NCBI GenBank assembly: GCA_964494475.1
Contig: CAZBRS010000018.1
Coordinates: 28,468-92,467 of the forward strand
Direction: 5' to 3'
Length of the DNA stretch: 64,000 bases
DNA from: CAZBRS01 sp964494475
GTDB lineage: Bacteria; Myxococcota_A; UBA9042; CAZBRS01
A model generated the notes under the pieces. The model worked only from the letters and a program-made list of their open reading frames with translations, was not told the origin of the DNA and searched no databases. This document shows positions 24,403-33,000 of the stretch, piece by piece. The stretch's first letter is position 1; each line of letters starts with the position of its first letter. Both the position numbers and the translations under genes were made by a program.

Positions 24403-25866
24403 ATGACGAGAAGCGGGTTCGAATCCTCCTTCGGTCTCTTCGTGATCCTGCTCACCGGCCCATGGCTCGCGGGGGCGTGTTCGGCCGAGGGCACGGCGAG
24501 CGCCGACGTGACCACGGCTCCGGATCTGGTCGTCGTGCCCGCCGGCTTCGACGGTGACGCCTTGCTGGGCACCCTGGACTCCACGGGGTGCTTCGACCTT
24601 TGCACCTGGATCGGCGCCGAGTTGCTGGACGAGGCTCCGGTGAGCATCTGCTCCTCCGTGGACTACTGCCTGTCGTTCTGCGCCCTCGCGCCGAAGCTGG
24701 CGACCCGGCCGTGCGACGTCAGCCTGGCCGAGTTCGCCACGTGCATGGACGCCGCCGGAGCCTCGCCGTGCACGAATCCGACCGACTCCCTCGACAGTCC
24801 CGCGTGCTTCGGGGTCTGGGCCTGCATGATGCTGCCCGGCGACACGGTCAAGGTGGCCGAGATCGAGCACCTGGCGATGCGGCTCCTCTGCGACGAGTTG
24901 AGCCTGGCCATGGGCGTGCCGTTCTCGCCGACCCCGCAGCCGACGTGGTCGGAGTGCGTCTCTTCCCTCCTGGGCTTCGCGTGCCGCTGCACCGCCGAGG
25001 ACCCGGCCGGTCTTTCGGCAGGCTGCGCGGTGACCGTCGGTGACGCGCTCGCGTGCATCGACCTCGCGAAGCCCGGAGACCTGCCGGACAGCCCGGGCTG
25101 CGCTCCCTTCCGGACCCAGGTCTCCGGGGCCTACGATCCGGACGCCCACCTCGTCGATCTCGACTGCGTGCAGGTCCGGAAGCTGTGCCAGGATTCCATC
25201 CCCGAGCAGGGCAACCTGCCCGAGAGCCCTGCGTGCAAGCCCGAGAACGGCGTCCTCGATGCAGATTACCGGGCCCCCGTGGAGACCTGCATCGCCTCGG
25301 TCGGCTCCCTTCGCTGCCACTGCGACGCCAACCCGGCGGGACCCGGCTGCGACGCGGGCATCGACCGGCTGCAGTCGTGCATCGCCGACAGCTACGTGGA
25401 CGGATGTGCCTATCTCGGCAGCGGCGTCTGCATCGCGCCGGGCAACCAGGCCTCGGGGATCCCGGGCGACGTGAAGATCTCGGAGGCCTCTGCCGACCTC
25501 CTCGAGCAATGGTGCTCGTGGCGCGTCTGCTTCGGCGGAGGGCCGGACTTCGCGGGCCACGGATGCGTGAGCGGTGCGTTCGCGACGCAGGTGCCGGACG
25601 TGGCCGGGTGCGTCGAGGACCTGACGTACCACTTCGCTGCCTGCGACGTGACGATCGCCGACGTGGAGCAGTGCCTGTACGCCGTCCACACGAGCGATTC
25701 CTGCGAGCGCCTGGCCACGTTCGGCGCCTGCACCTCCGTCGAGAACAAGGCGCTCGCGTACTCGGTGTGCCACTACCTGTACTACGAACCTTGTGACGCG
25801 GTCGTCAACTGCCTCGCCGCCGGCTGGGACATCCCCCTGCAGCCGCCCGACGGCTACTCCCTGTGA
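24403..25866 (+). CDS. Cys-rich lipoprotein (39 Cys), function unknown
   Basis: This 487-residue exported protein has a signal peptide ending in GAC (lipobox GPWLAGAC) and 39 Cys in all by my count. The Cys fall in a recurring pattern of the kind C...L.C..L........C.....L..C...D...C, in about four repeats (for example FACRCTAEDPAGLSAGC and LRCHCDANPAGPGC), so many disulphides are expected. I do not recognise the family. It begins a two-gene unit just downstream of the radical-SAM/U32 operon; its GTG-start neighbour overlaps by four bases (GTGA). The position raises the possibility that it is a substrate or surface partner of those enzymes, but nothing in the sequence proves it. I chose ATG 24403 over GTG 24394. 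Confidence 0.75.
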   Translation: MTRSGFESSFGLFVILLTGPWLAGACSAEGTASADVTTAPDLVVVPAGFDGDALLGTLDSTGCFDLCTWIGAELLDEAPVSICSSVDYCLSFCALAPKLATRPCDVSLAEFATCMDAAGASPCTNPTDSLDSPACFGVWACMMLPGDTVKVAEIEHLAMRLLCDELSLAMGVPFSPTPQPTWSECVSSLLGFACRCTAEDPAGLSAGCAVTVGDALACIDLAKPGDLPDSPGCAPFRTQVSGAYDPDAHLVDLDCVQVRKLCQDSIPEQGNLPESPACKPENGVLDADYRAPVETCIASVGSLRCHCDANPAGPGCDAGIDRLQSCIADSYVDGCAYLGSGVCIAPGNQASGIPGDVKISEASADLLEQWCSWRVCFGGGPDFAGHGCVSGAFATQVPDVAGCVEDLTYHFAACDVTIADVEQCLYAVHTSDSCERLATFGACTSVENKALAYSVCHYLYYEPCDAVVNCLAAGWDIPLQPPDGYSL

Positions 25867-28046
25867 TTCGGCGCGCCGTCCTCCTCCTCGCGGCCGTGGT
25901 GGCCTGCTCCGGGCCGCCCGGCGCGACGGAAGACGGGGGCGCCCTCGGCGACGGCGGACGTGACGAAGAGACCGCCGGCAAGGTGCCCTACCTCACGCGA
26001 CTGCCCACCGTCGAGGCGTTCGAGGCGGTGGCGGCGGGCGGTCGCGAGGTCAAATACCTCGCTCCTCTCGCGGGCTCTGCGACGACGCCTCCGCTCGTCG
26101 AGCCCTGCTACTTTCAGAACATGGACCTGTTCCCCTGGCACCTCGATTTCCTGAAGTCGTTCCCGGAGACCGAGGCCAGCACGATGGCCGAGTACTCTGC
26201 CTGGGTGCTCCGCGGCCCGACGCGCCGCTGGTGGGGAGGCTCCCTTCGCCGCTGGCCCGCCGTCGCCCACCCCGTGACGCGCCAACCCGGGCTCGTCACG
26301 TTCCAGGTCTACAACGAGGACGTGGCGGGGAATCCCTTCCCCCTCACGGGCATCACCGAGCTCGCGGAGACCTTGAAGACCTGCGCCGGGTTTGCGGCCG
26401 ATCGGCTGGCGTTTCTCCCCCTCGGGACGAGTCAGCTCCAGGTGGCGGAGTTCTACCGGGAGGTGCTGGCCGCGAAGGGCGTCACGGTGGTCCTGCCGGA
26501 AGATCTGGCCGCGGCGTCCGGCGTCGACATCCTGGTCGAGGGGGAAGCCTACGGCTACCTGAACGTCGTCCCGGACGGACAGGCTCTCGAGGACTACGGG
26601 CCCCGGGACGTCGTCGTGGTGCGCAGCGCGCCCTCGGACCTGTCCATCGTGGCCGCGCTCATCACGGCGGATCCGCAGAACGAGTTCAGCCACGTGAACC
26701 TCCGCCTGGGCGAGAAGGGCATCCCGAACGCGTCGATTCCGGGGATCTATACCTGGCCGGACCTCGACGCGAAGCAATCCCTGCTCGTCCACGTCGTGGC
26801 CGGGGAGAGCTCCGTCGAGATCCGGCTCGCCGCGCTCGAGGACGCAGAACGGTTCTGGGACTCCACCCGGCCCGCCTCCATCTCGGTCGTGTCGGACCTG
26901 GCTCCCGTCGCCCTGCGCGGATACGACGAGCTCCGCTTCGGCGATGCCCCGGCGTTCGGAGCCAAGGCCGCGAACCTGGGCGAGCTTCACTCCATCCTCG
27001 CCCCGCAGGCTCGCGTCGAGGGGTTCGGAGTTCCCGTCTCGCACTACCGGAGGTTCGTCGACGAGCGGGGAGTCCAGGCCGCCATCGAGCTCATGGTGGC
27101 CTCGCCGGCCACCTTCACCGACGCCGACCTCCGCCGTGCGGCGCTGAGGTCGATCCGGGACAAGATCCGCGAGGCTCCGCTGCTCCCGGAGTTCGAGGCC
27201 GCGCTCCGTCTGCGCTTGGCCGACGTCTATGGGCCGGGGGTCGGGACGCTTCGGGTGCGGTTCCGCAGCAGCTCGAACTCCGAAGACCTGTCCGTGGCGA
27301 GCGGCGCCGGCCTGTACGCTTCGCGAAGCGGATGCCTCGCCGACGACGACGACGCCGATGACGCCGGACCCTCCGCGTGCCTGGGCGCCATCGAGCGGGC
27401 CGAGCTCGAACGCCTGCTCGATCTGCGCCTGAAAGAGCAGGAGGACTGCCCGGACTGCCCCTGGCTCGCCGACGTCATCGCGGATCTCGAGGAGGATCTG
27501 ACCGAGGAGAAGACGGTCGCGGATGCCGTGCGCAAGGTGTGGGCCAGCCTGTGGAGCGACCAGGCGTTTCAGGAGCGAGAGTACTGGGGGATCGATCATC
27601 GCGCCGCCACCATGGCGATCGCCGTGAACCCGACGTTCGTCCTCGAGACGCGGGACGCGATCGCCGTGACGGGGCTGCCCGCGAGCGACGGGACGACGCT
27701 GGTCCGGGTGATCACGGTCGTTGCGCCCGAGAGCGTCGCAGAGCCGCTGGATCCGCGGGTCGTGGCCGAGGTCCTGACGTTCAGGAGAGCGGTCGGAGAT
27801 CCCACCCCCCACGACGTGTCCGTCCTCGTGCCGTCTTCCCAGGTCGCGGGAGCGATGCCGCTCTGGACGGACGAGGAGGTCGCGAAGCTGGCCGGCCTGC
27901 TCTTCACGGCGCACGATCACTTCGCGAGCCTTCCCTGGACGGGCGCCGCCCCCACGAGCTTCGACATCGAGATCAAGAAGGACGTCGAGGGGCGGCTCGT
28001 CCTGAAGCAGGCGCGGCCCTATCTCCTCGATCCCTGGACACTCTAG
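25863..28046 (+). CDS. Lipoprotein with PEP-synthase/pyruvate phosphate dikinase-like domains
   Basis: This 727-residue protein begins at GTG with a signal peptide and lipobox VVAC, so it should be exported and lipid-anchored. The body carries parts typical of cytoplasmic PEP synthase: a swivelling-domain-like block FSHVNLRLGEKGIPNASIPG (around 275-295; the His matches the phosphoryl carrier) and, later, the nucleotide-binding domain with FGAKAANLGEL (around 360) and VRFRSSSNSEDL (around 464), ending DIEIKKDVEGRLVLKQARPY. Domain order is altered from PEP synthase and the PEP-binding TIM barrel is missing. ATP is not expected outside the inner membrane, so a different phosphate donor or a purely binding role is likely. 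It is coupled by GTGA overlap to the Cys-rich lipoprotein. Confidence 0.75.
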   Translation: MIRRAVLLLAAVVACSGPPGATEDGGALGDGGRDEETAGKVPYLTRLPTVEAFEAVAAGGREVKYLAPLAGSATTPPLVEPCYFQNMDLFPWHLDFLKSFPETEASTMAEYSAWVLRGPTRRWWGGSLRRWPAVAHPVTRQPGLVTFQVYNEDVAGNPFPLTGITELAETLKTCAGFAADRLAFLPLGTSQLQVAEFYREVLAAKGVTVVLPEDLAAASGVDILVEGEAYGYLNVVPDGQALEDYGPRDVVVVRSAPSDLSIVAALITADPQNEFSHVNLRLGEKGIPNASIPGIYTWPDLDAKQSLLVHVVAGESSVEIRLAALEDAERFWDSTRPASISVVSDLAPVALRGYDELRFGDAPAFGAKAANLGELHSILAPQARVEGFGVPVSHYRRFVDERGVQAAIELMVASPATFTDADLRRAALRSIRDKIREAPLLPEFEAALRLRLADVYGPGVGTLRVRFRSSSNSEDLSVASGAGLYASRSGCLADDDDADDAGPSACLGAIERAELERLLDLRLKEQEDCPDCPWLADVIADLEEDLTEEKTVADAVRKVWASLWSDQAFQEREYWGIDHRAATMAIAVNPTFVLETRDAIAVTGLPASDGTTLVRVITVVAPESVAEPLDPRVVAEVLTFRRAVGDPTPHDVSVLVPSSQVAGAMPLWTDEEVAKLAGLLFTAHDHFASLPWTGAAPTSFDIEIKKDVEGRLVLKQARPYLLDPWTL

Positions 28047-28162
28047 CGCGCGAGGCGCCCAGACCGTTGTCTGCGCGGACGACGCTGGAGATTTCGCGAA
28101 TGCTGCGAACGAGTATTGTGGGGCGTCGAGATCGGGTCAAGCCCGTCTCGAAGTCACCTGCG

Positions 28163-28198
28163 TTGACGCGCCTGCCCTGGTCCGTATGCTGACCAGGG
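28163..28198 (+). promoter_or_regulatory. Promoter overlapped by a perfect inverted repeat (operator-like)
   Basis: TTGACG (28163-28168), 16-base spacer and TATGCT (28185-28190). A perfect 8-base inverted repeat, CCCTGGTC (28175-28182) and GACCAGGG (28191-28198), frames the -10. The 28047-28309 stretch otherwise holds no gene that I can see; the promoter gives a leader of roughly 110 bases before the phosphopantetheinyl transferase. Confidence 0.6.
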
Positions 28199-28309
28199 TC
28201 ACGATCCGAGGCTCCGCGAGGTACCGCGCCGACCTGGCAGGCAATCCGTTCGAGCGGAAGGCGATCGTCTCCAGGCGGCGGTGAGGATTCGAGCACGGGG
28301 GTGGCGTCG

Positions 28310-29032
28310 ATGTCCGTTCTGCGCGGGGCCGGAGGCGCGCTCGTGGTGGCCCGGTACGAGCCGGACGCGCTGGACCGCGAGCTCGACCGGGGAGCCGGCC
28401 TGGTCGGCGACGAGCGCGCGCTGGCGGGGCGGCTCGGACCGCGGCGCGCGCGCGACTTCGTGGCAGGTCGAAGGGCGTTGCGCGAGGCGGCCCTCGAGCT
28501 GGGCGCGCCGCTCGACGGGCCGATCCTCCGTACGCCCCGCGGAGCTCCGCAGATGCCTCCGGGGTGGGTGGGGTCGGTCAGCCACAAGAGCGACGCCTCG
28601 GGGGTCCTGGCCGCCGCGTGGGTCGAGCGCGTCGCCCCGGCGTCGACGCCCGGCGGGCTGGGCGTCGACCTCGAGGTGCTGGGCGAGCCGCGCGTGGAGC
28701 TGGCCCGGTTGGTTCTCACGCCGACCGAGCGCGCCCTGGTCGACGCAGCGCCTCCCGCGCGACGCGGGTTCGAGACGCTGGCGCGGTTCTCGCTGAAGGA
28801 GGCCCTCTACAAGGCGCTCGACCCGTGGATCGGGCGGGACCTCGACTTCCTCGACGTCGCCCTCGTCGAGCTCACGGCCGGTCGCGCCACGGCACGGTTC
28901 GAGCGCGCGCTGGCCGCCGTTTCCCTCGAGACCGAGCTCTGGTGGTGGCTCGACGGGCCCGTGCTGGTCGCCGCCGCGCGGGCTTCGCCGGCTCGCGTCG
29001 CAGCTCACACCTCGGCCAGCAGCACCACGTAG
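28310..29032 (+). CDS. 4'-phosphopantetheinyl transferase (Sfp/EntD-like)
   Basis: This 240-residue enzyme moves the phosphopantetheine arm of CoA to a Ser of carrier proteins in fatty-acid, polyketide or peptide synthases. Motifs seen are GSVSHKSD (around 84-91), GVDLE (119-123, Mg ligands Asp and Glu) and FSLKEALYKAL (160-170, with the catalytic Lys). The end WWLDGPVLVAAA fits the family. The ATG at 28310 is preceded by a weak ribosome binding site. The last 28 bases overlap the end of the opposite-strand gene. No synthase genes are in the window. The upstream promoter carries an operator-like repeat. Confidence 0.85.
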   Translation: MSVLRGAGGALVVARYEPDALDRELDRGAGLVGDERALAGRLGPRRARDFVAGRRALREAALELGAPLDGPILRTPRGAPQMPPGWVGSVSHKSDASGVLAAAWVERVAPASTPGGLGVDLEVLGEPRVELARLVLTPTERALVDAAPPARRGFETLARFSLKEALYKALDPWIGRDLDFLDVALVELTAGRATARFERALAAVSLETELWWWLDGPVLVAAARASPARVAAHTSASSTT

Positions 29033-29481
29033 TTCTTGCCGTGCTGCTTCGCGCACTTGGGGCAGCTCGTGTAGTACGCGAAGACCCGGCGGGCGGTCTT
29101 GCCGCGCGCGGCCACGAAGGCGGCCATCTCGCGCCGCCACGCGCCCTCCCGCCGGTAGGGGCCCTCGAAGACCTTGGCGAGGAAGGTGCCCGACAGGTGC
29201 GTCATGGCCGCCCCCGGTACGTCGCCGGTGGTGCCGAGGTAGACGTCCAGGCCCCAGGGCGAGCCCGCGTCGGCCAGCACGACCATGGCGGGGTCGGCGA
29301 CCCCGGCGGCCTCGATGCGCGCCAGGTTCCGGACCATCACGCCCCCGAAGTTCAGGGGAATGTAGAAGAGGCACCGCACGTGGTCGCGCACGAAGGGGCG
29401 CGCGCTCCACTGGAGCTCCTGCTCGTCCCAGGGCGCGGGGTCGAACGGCGGGCAGCACTCGGGCGTCGGCGCTTGGCTCAT
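29005..29481 (-). CDS. Conserved hypothetical protein with C-terminal CxxC (hydrolase-annotated family)
   Basis: This 158-residue protein begins SQAPTPECCPPFDPAPWDEQ and carries FVRDHVRCLFYIPLNFGGVM, LSGTFLAKVFEGPY and an end with YTSCPKCAKQHGKNYVVLL. I recognise this layout (CCPPFDP...W, then CPKCAK near the end) as that of a conserved bacterial family often named only hydrolase; its activity is unknown. The two terminal Cys could bind metal or be redox-active. I chose ATG 29481 because GAGGGGGAG lies just upstream; an in-frame start at 29559 would add 26 residues with no conserved look. The 3' end overlaps the phosphopantetheinyl transferase gene by 28 bases. Confidence 0.72.
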   Translation of the reverse strand: MSQAPTPECCPPFDPAPWDEQELQWSARPFVRDHVRCLFYIPLNFGGVMVRNLARIEAAGVADPAMVVLADAGSPWGLDVYLGTTGDVPGAAMTHLSGTFLAKVFEGPYRREGAWRREMAAFVAARGKTARRVFAYYTSCPKCAKQHGKNYVVLLAEV

Positions 29482-29555
29482 GGGGCTCCCCCTCGTGGTT
29501 CCGACGCCGTGGCTTCGTTGGCTCTCTTCCACTGTGGACCGCGCCCGCGGCGTCG

Positions 29556-29867
29556 TCAAGGGAGCGCGGCCTCAGGGCCGGGCCGCAGCTGGATCAGGGT
29601 CGCGCCCCACCCGCCCGCGCCGGAGTCGGCTGTTCGGAACGACAGGACGGCGGGGTGACGCTGGAGCACGCCCTCGACGATGCGACGCTGCACACCCACG
29701 CCCTTGCCGTGGATCACCCGCACGCCGAGGATGCCCCGCGCGCGGCATTCGTCGAGGTACGTGGCCACCACGTCGGCCACGTCGCGGGGCCGGAACGTGT
29801 GCAGGTCGAGGGTGCCGTCGATGGGCACCTCGACGGGCTCGCCGTCGTACGCGTCGTCGTCGGTCAT
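29556..29867 (-). CDS. Smr-domain protein (MutS2 C-terminal-like)
   Basis: This 103-residue protein is a single Smr domain: LDLHTFRPRDVADVVATYLD with the LDLH motif near residue 20, RVIHGKGVGVQRRIVEGVL with the HGKG loop near 53, and a closing strand GGWGATLIQL. Smr domains bind branched nucleic acids or collided ribosomes and some cut DNA or RNA. As a stand-alone small protein its target is not evident. It lies on the minus strand, 74 bases upstream of the hydrolase-family gene, and is divergent from the CotH-domain lipoprotein gene. Confidence 0.88.
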   Translation of the reverse strand: MTDDDAYDGEPVEVPIDGTLDLHTFRPRDVADVVATYLDECRARGILGVRVIHGKGVGVQRRIVEGVLQRHPAVLSFRTADSGAGGWGATLIQLRPGPEAALP

Positions 29868-29909
29868 GGACCACCTCGTGGCGAGGATACCACACCGGCC
29901 CTCGTTGGC

Positions 29910-29938
29910 TTGCGTCACCTCGGTCAACAGCGTACGCT
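29910..29938 (+). promoter_or_regulatory. Putative promoter for the CotH-domain lipoprotein
   Basis: TTGCGT (29910-29915), 17-base spacer and TACGCT (29933-29938) in the divergent gap between the Smr gene and the lipoprotein; expected leader of about 65 bases. Confidence 0.4.
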
Positions 29939-30011
29939 TTTCGGGCAGGCGACGACGGCCGGGCGCGCGGGCGCCCGATCGCACCGCTGCCCCCACCCGC
30001 TCGAGACGACC

Positions 30012-33000
30012 ATGCCACGATCCGTAGTGCTGGTTGCGCGCTTCTTCGGGTTGCTCGCGGCCACCACGCTCCTGGCGGCCTGCCAGGGCCACCGGGCGAC
30101 GACCGGCGAGCCCGACGCCGATGCCCGCGTGGAGGACGCCACCTGCGGCGCCTCCGACTGCCATGACGCGGCCCCTGACGCACACGACGCGGCGCCCGAC
30201 GGTCATGACGCGGCGCCCGATGGCCATGACGCGGCGCCCGATCTCCACGACGCGGCGCCCGATGGCCATGACGCGGCGCCCGAGATCGAGGACGCGACCC
30301 CCGAAGGTCATGACGCGACGCCTGAAACGGCCCCTGACACGGCCGACGCGGCGCCCGAGGGCCATGACGCGGCGCCCGACCTCCACGAGGTGGCGCCCGA
30401 GATCGATGACGCAGCGCCCGATCTCCACGAGGTGGCGCCCGATCTCCACGAAGTGGCGCCCGAGATCGAGGACGCGACCCCCGAAGATCACGACGCGGAG
30501 GTCGAGAGCGCTGACGCCGAGGTCGAGGCCCTCGACGCCGAGGGCGAGGCTCCCGACGTGGCCGTGGACGACTGCCCGGAGGACCCCGACAAGGTCGCTC
30601 CCGGCCTCTGTGGCTGCGGCGCGGTCGACACCCCGAACTGCGCCGAGATCCTGCCCCCGAACCCCGATCCGCCGGGTTGGCAGGACCCCCCCCACGCGAC
30701 CGGCCCCACCTCGCTCGCCATGACGGTCGAGCCGCTCTCCGACCCGAGCGGCGTCGAGGTCTACTTCGCGTGCGTCGCGGGCCCCTGCCACGACAGCGGC
30801 TGGCAGGACGGCGACACGTACGAAGACACCGGCCTCGCCCCCGACCACGCCTGCGCGTACCGCGTGAGGGCCCGCGACAAGAGCCCGAACCAGAACGAGA
30901 CCGCCTGGTCGCCGGAGGCGCTCGCGACCACCGAGCGCGACCCGGGCTACGCCGCGGGCCTCGAGGCGCGCTTCTTCGAGCTCGCGGGAGACGCGACGAC
31001 GTTGCCCGACTTCGCCGGGTGGCCCGCCGACGTGGCGCGCCTCGACCCCGTGCTCGACTACTCCGCTTCGCCGTGGCCCTGGCCCGGCCTGGGTTCCGCC
31101 TTCGCCGCAGGTGTTGCCAGTCGCCACGCGGGCTTCCTGCGCGTCTCCGCGGCGGGGGTGGTCACGTTGGCGCTGGGGGGCGACGGCCTGGCTCGGCTCT
31201 GGCTCGACGGCGAGCCCCTCCTCGACCTCCCGGCCGCAGACCCCGGCGCCCTGGGGGCCTCGGCCAGCCGGTCCCTCGAGGTCGGCTACCACGCGCTGCG
31301 CGTCGACTTCCTCTCCACGGCCACGCCCGCGTCCCTGATGCTGTCGTGGCGGGGCCCGGAGTCGACGCCCGACGTGGTTCCGTCCACGGCCCTGTACCAC
31401 GCCGACCCTCCCGACACGCAGCCGCCGGCGCCGAGCCCCCTGGCCTTCGAGATCCCCCCCACCGTGACGGGCCCCGCCTCCCTCACCATGACCGCCGTGG
31501 CCGCCACCGACGCGGCCGGCGTGCAGGTCGCCTTCCTGTGCGTGCAGGGCGGCGGACCGTCGAGCGGCTGGCAGGCCGACCGAAGGTACGAGGCCATCGG
31601 CCTCCAGCCGGGGACGGTCTACGGGTACCGCGTGGTCGCCCGTGACGTCGGCATGAACGACAACACCGGCCTGCCCTCGGCGGTCGGCTTCGCGACGACC
31701 GACACCTACGTGCCCGATCTCGTGGGGCTCGAGCGGTCCCTGGCCGAGGCGGCGCTGGCCGACGCCGCGTTGGTGCCCGGCGACGTGTCGAACGCGCACA
31801 GCGCCACGGTGCCCGCCGGCCGGGTGATCGAGCAGAGCCCGGTCGTGGGCGAGGTGCTCCCCGCCGGCGCGACGGTCTCGTTCGTGGTGTCGCAGGGGCC
31901 CGAGTTGGTCGAGGTGCCCGACGTGGTGGGCCTGACCGCTGCCGAGGCCTCTGGCGCGCTGGCGGCCGCCGGGCTCGCGGTGGGCCCGGTCACGTTCGCC
32001 GCCAGCTGCACCGAGGCGCCCGGCAGCGTGCTCAGCCAGCAGCCGCAGGCCGGCGGCACGGCGCCGAAGGGCGGGGCGGTCAGCCTGGTCGTGTCGCGCG
32101 GGCCCGAGCAGGTCGTCATCACCGAGCTCCTGTACCACCCGGTGAAGGACGACGTGCTGCACGAGGAGTTCGTGGAGCTGTACAACCCCTGCGCCCACCC
32201 CGTGAACCTGGAGGGCTGGCAGGTGTTGGGCCTCGGGCCGTTCACCTTTGGCGCGGGGGCGTCGATCGAGGCCGGGGGGTACGTGGTGCTGGCCGAGGAC
32301 GCCGACGCGTTCCTGGCGGCCTACGGGTTCGAGCCCGACGCCGTGGTCGCCGGGGCGTCGCTGGCCAACAGCGGCGAGCGCGTGGCGGTGACCACGGCCG
32401 CCGGGCTCGTCGTCGACACGGTCACCTACGACGACGTGGCCCCGTGGCCGGTCACCCCCGACGGCCTGGGACCGTCGCTCGAGGTCGTCGACCCGTCCGA
32501 GGACAACGCCACGCCCCGCAACTGGCACGCCTGCGTCGCCGCCGCGGGGAGCACGCCGCGGGCGGTCAACAGCGTCGACGCCGAGGGCCTTCCGCCCTGG
32601 CTCAGCGAGGTCCGGCACGGGACGCCCGAGGTCGGAGCGCCGATCGAGGTGACCGCGCTCGTCGAGGACGCGACCACGGTCACCCTGACGTACGTGCTCG
32701 ACTGGGGCACCCCCGCGAGCCTGGCCCTGCAGGACGACGGTCAGAGCGCCGACGGCGAGGCCGGCGACGGGGTCTTCGGGGCGGTGCTCCCCGGCCAGGC
32801 GGTCGGCACGCTCGTGCGCTACCGCCTCGACGCCGTCGGGCCCACGGGCTCCATGGGCTACCCGCGCGACGACGACACGGTGATCTACACGGGCACGTAC
32901 CTGGCGCCGCCGGTCGAGACCGATCTCGACGTGTTCCATTGGCTCCTCGACCCCGTCGACTACGCCGACGCGCTCGCGCACTACTGGACCAACGAGACCG

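Noticed and set aside
30160..30520. CRISPR-like array
   Set aside because: Units are contiguous, in frame and vary; there are no spacers. They code a protein linker.
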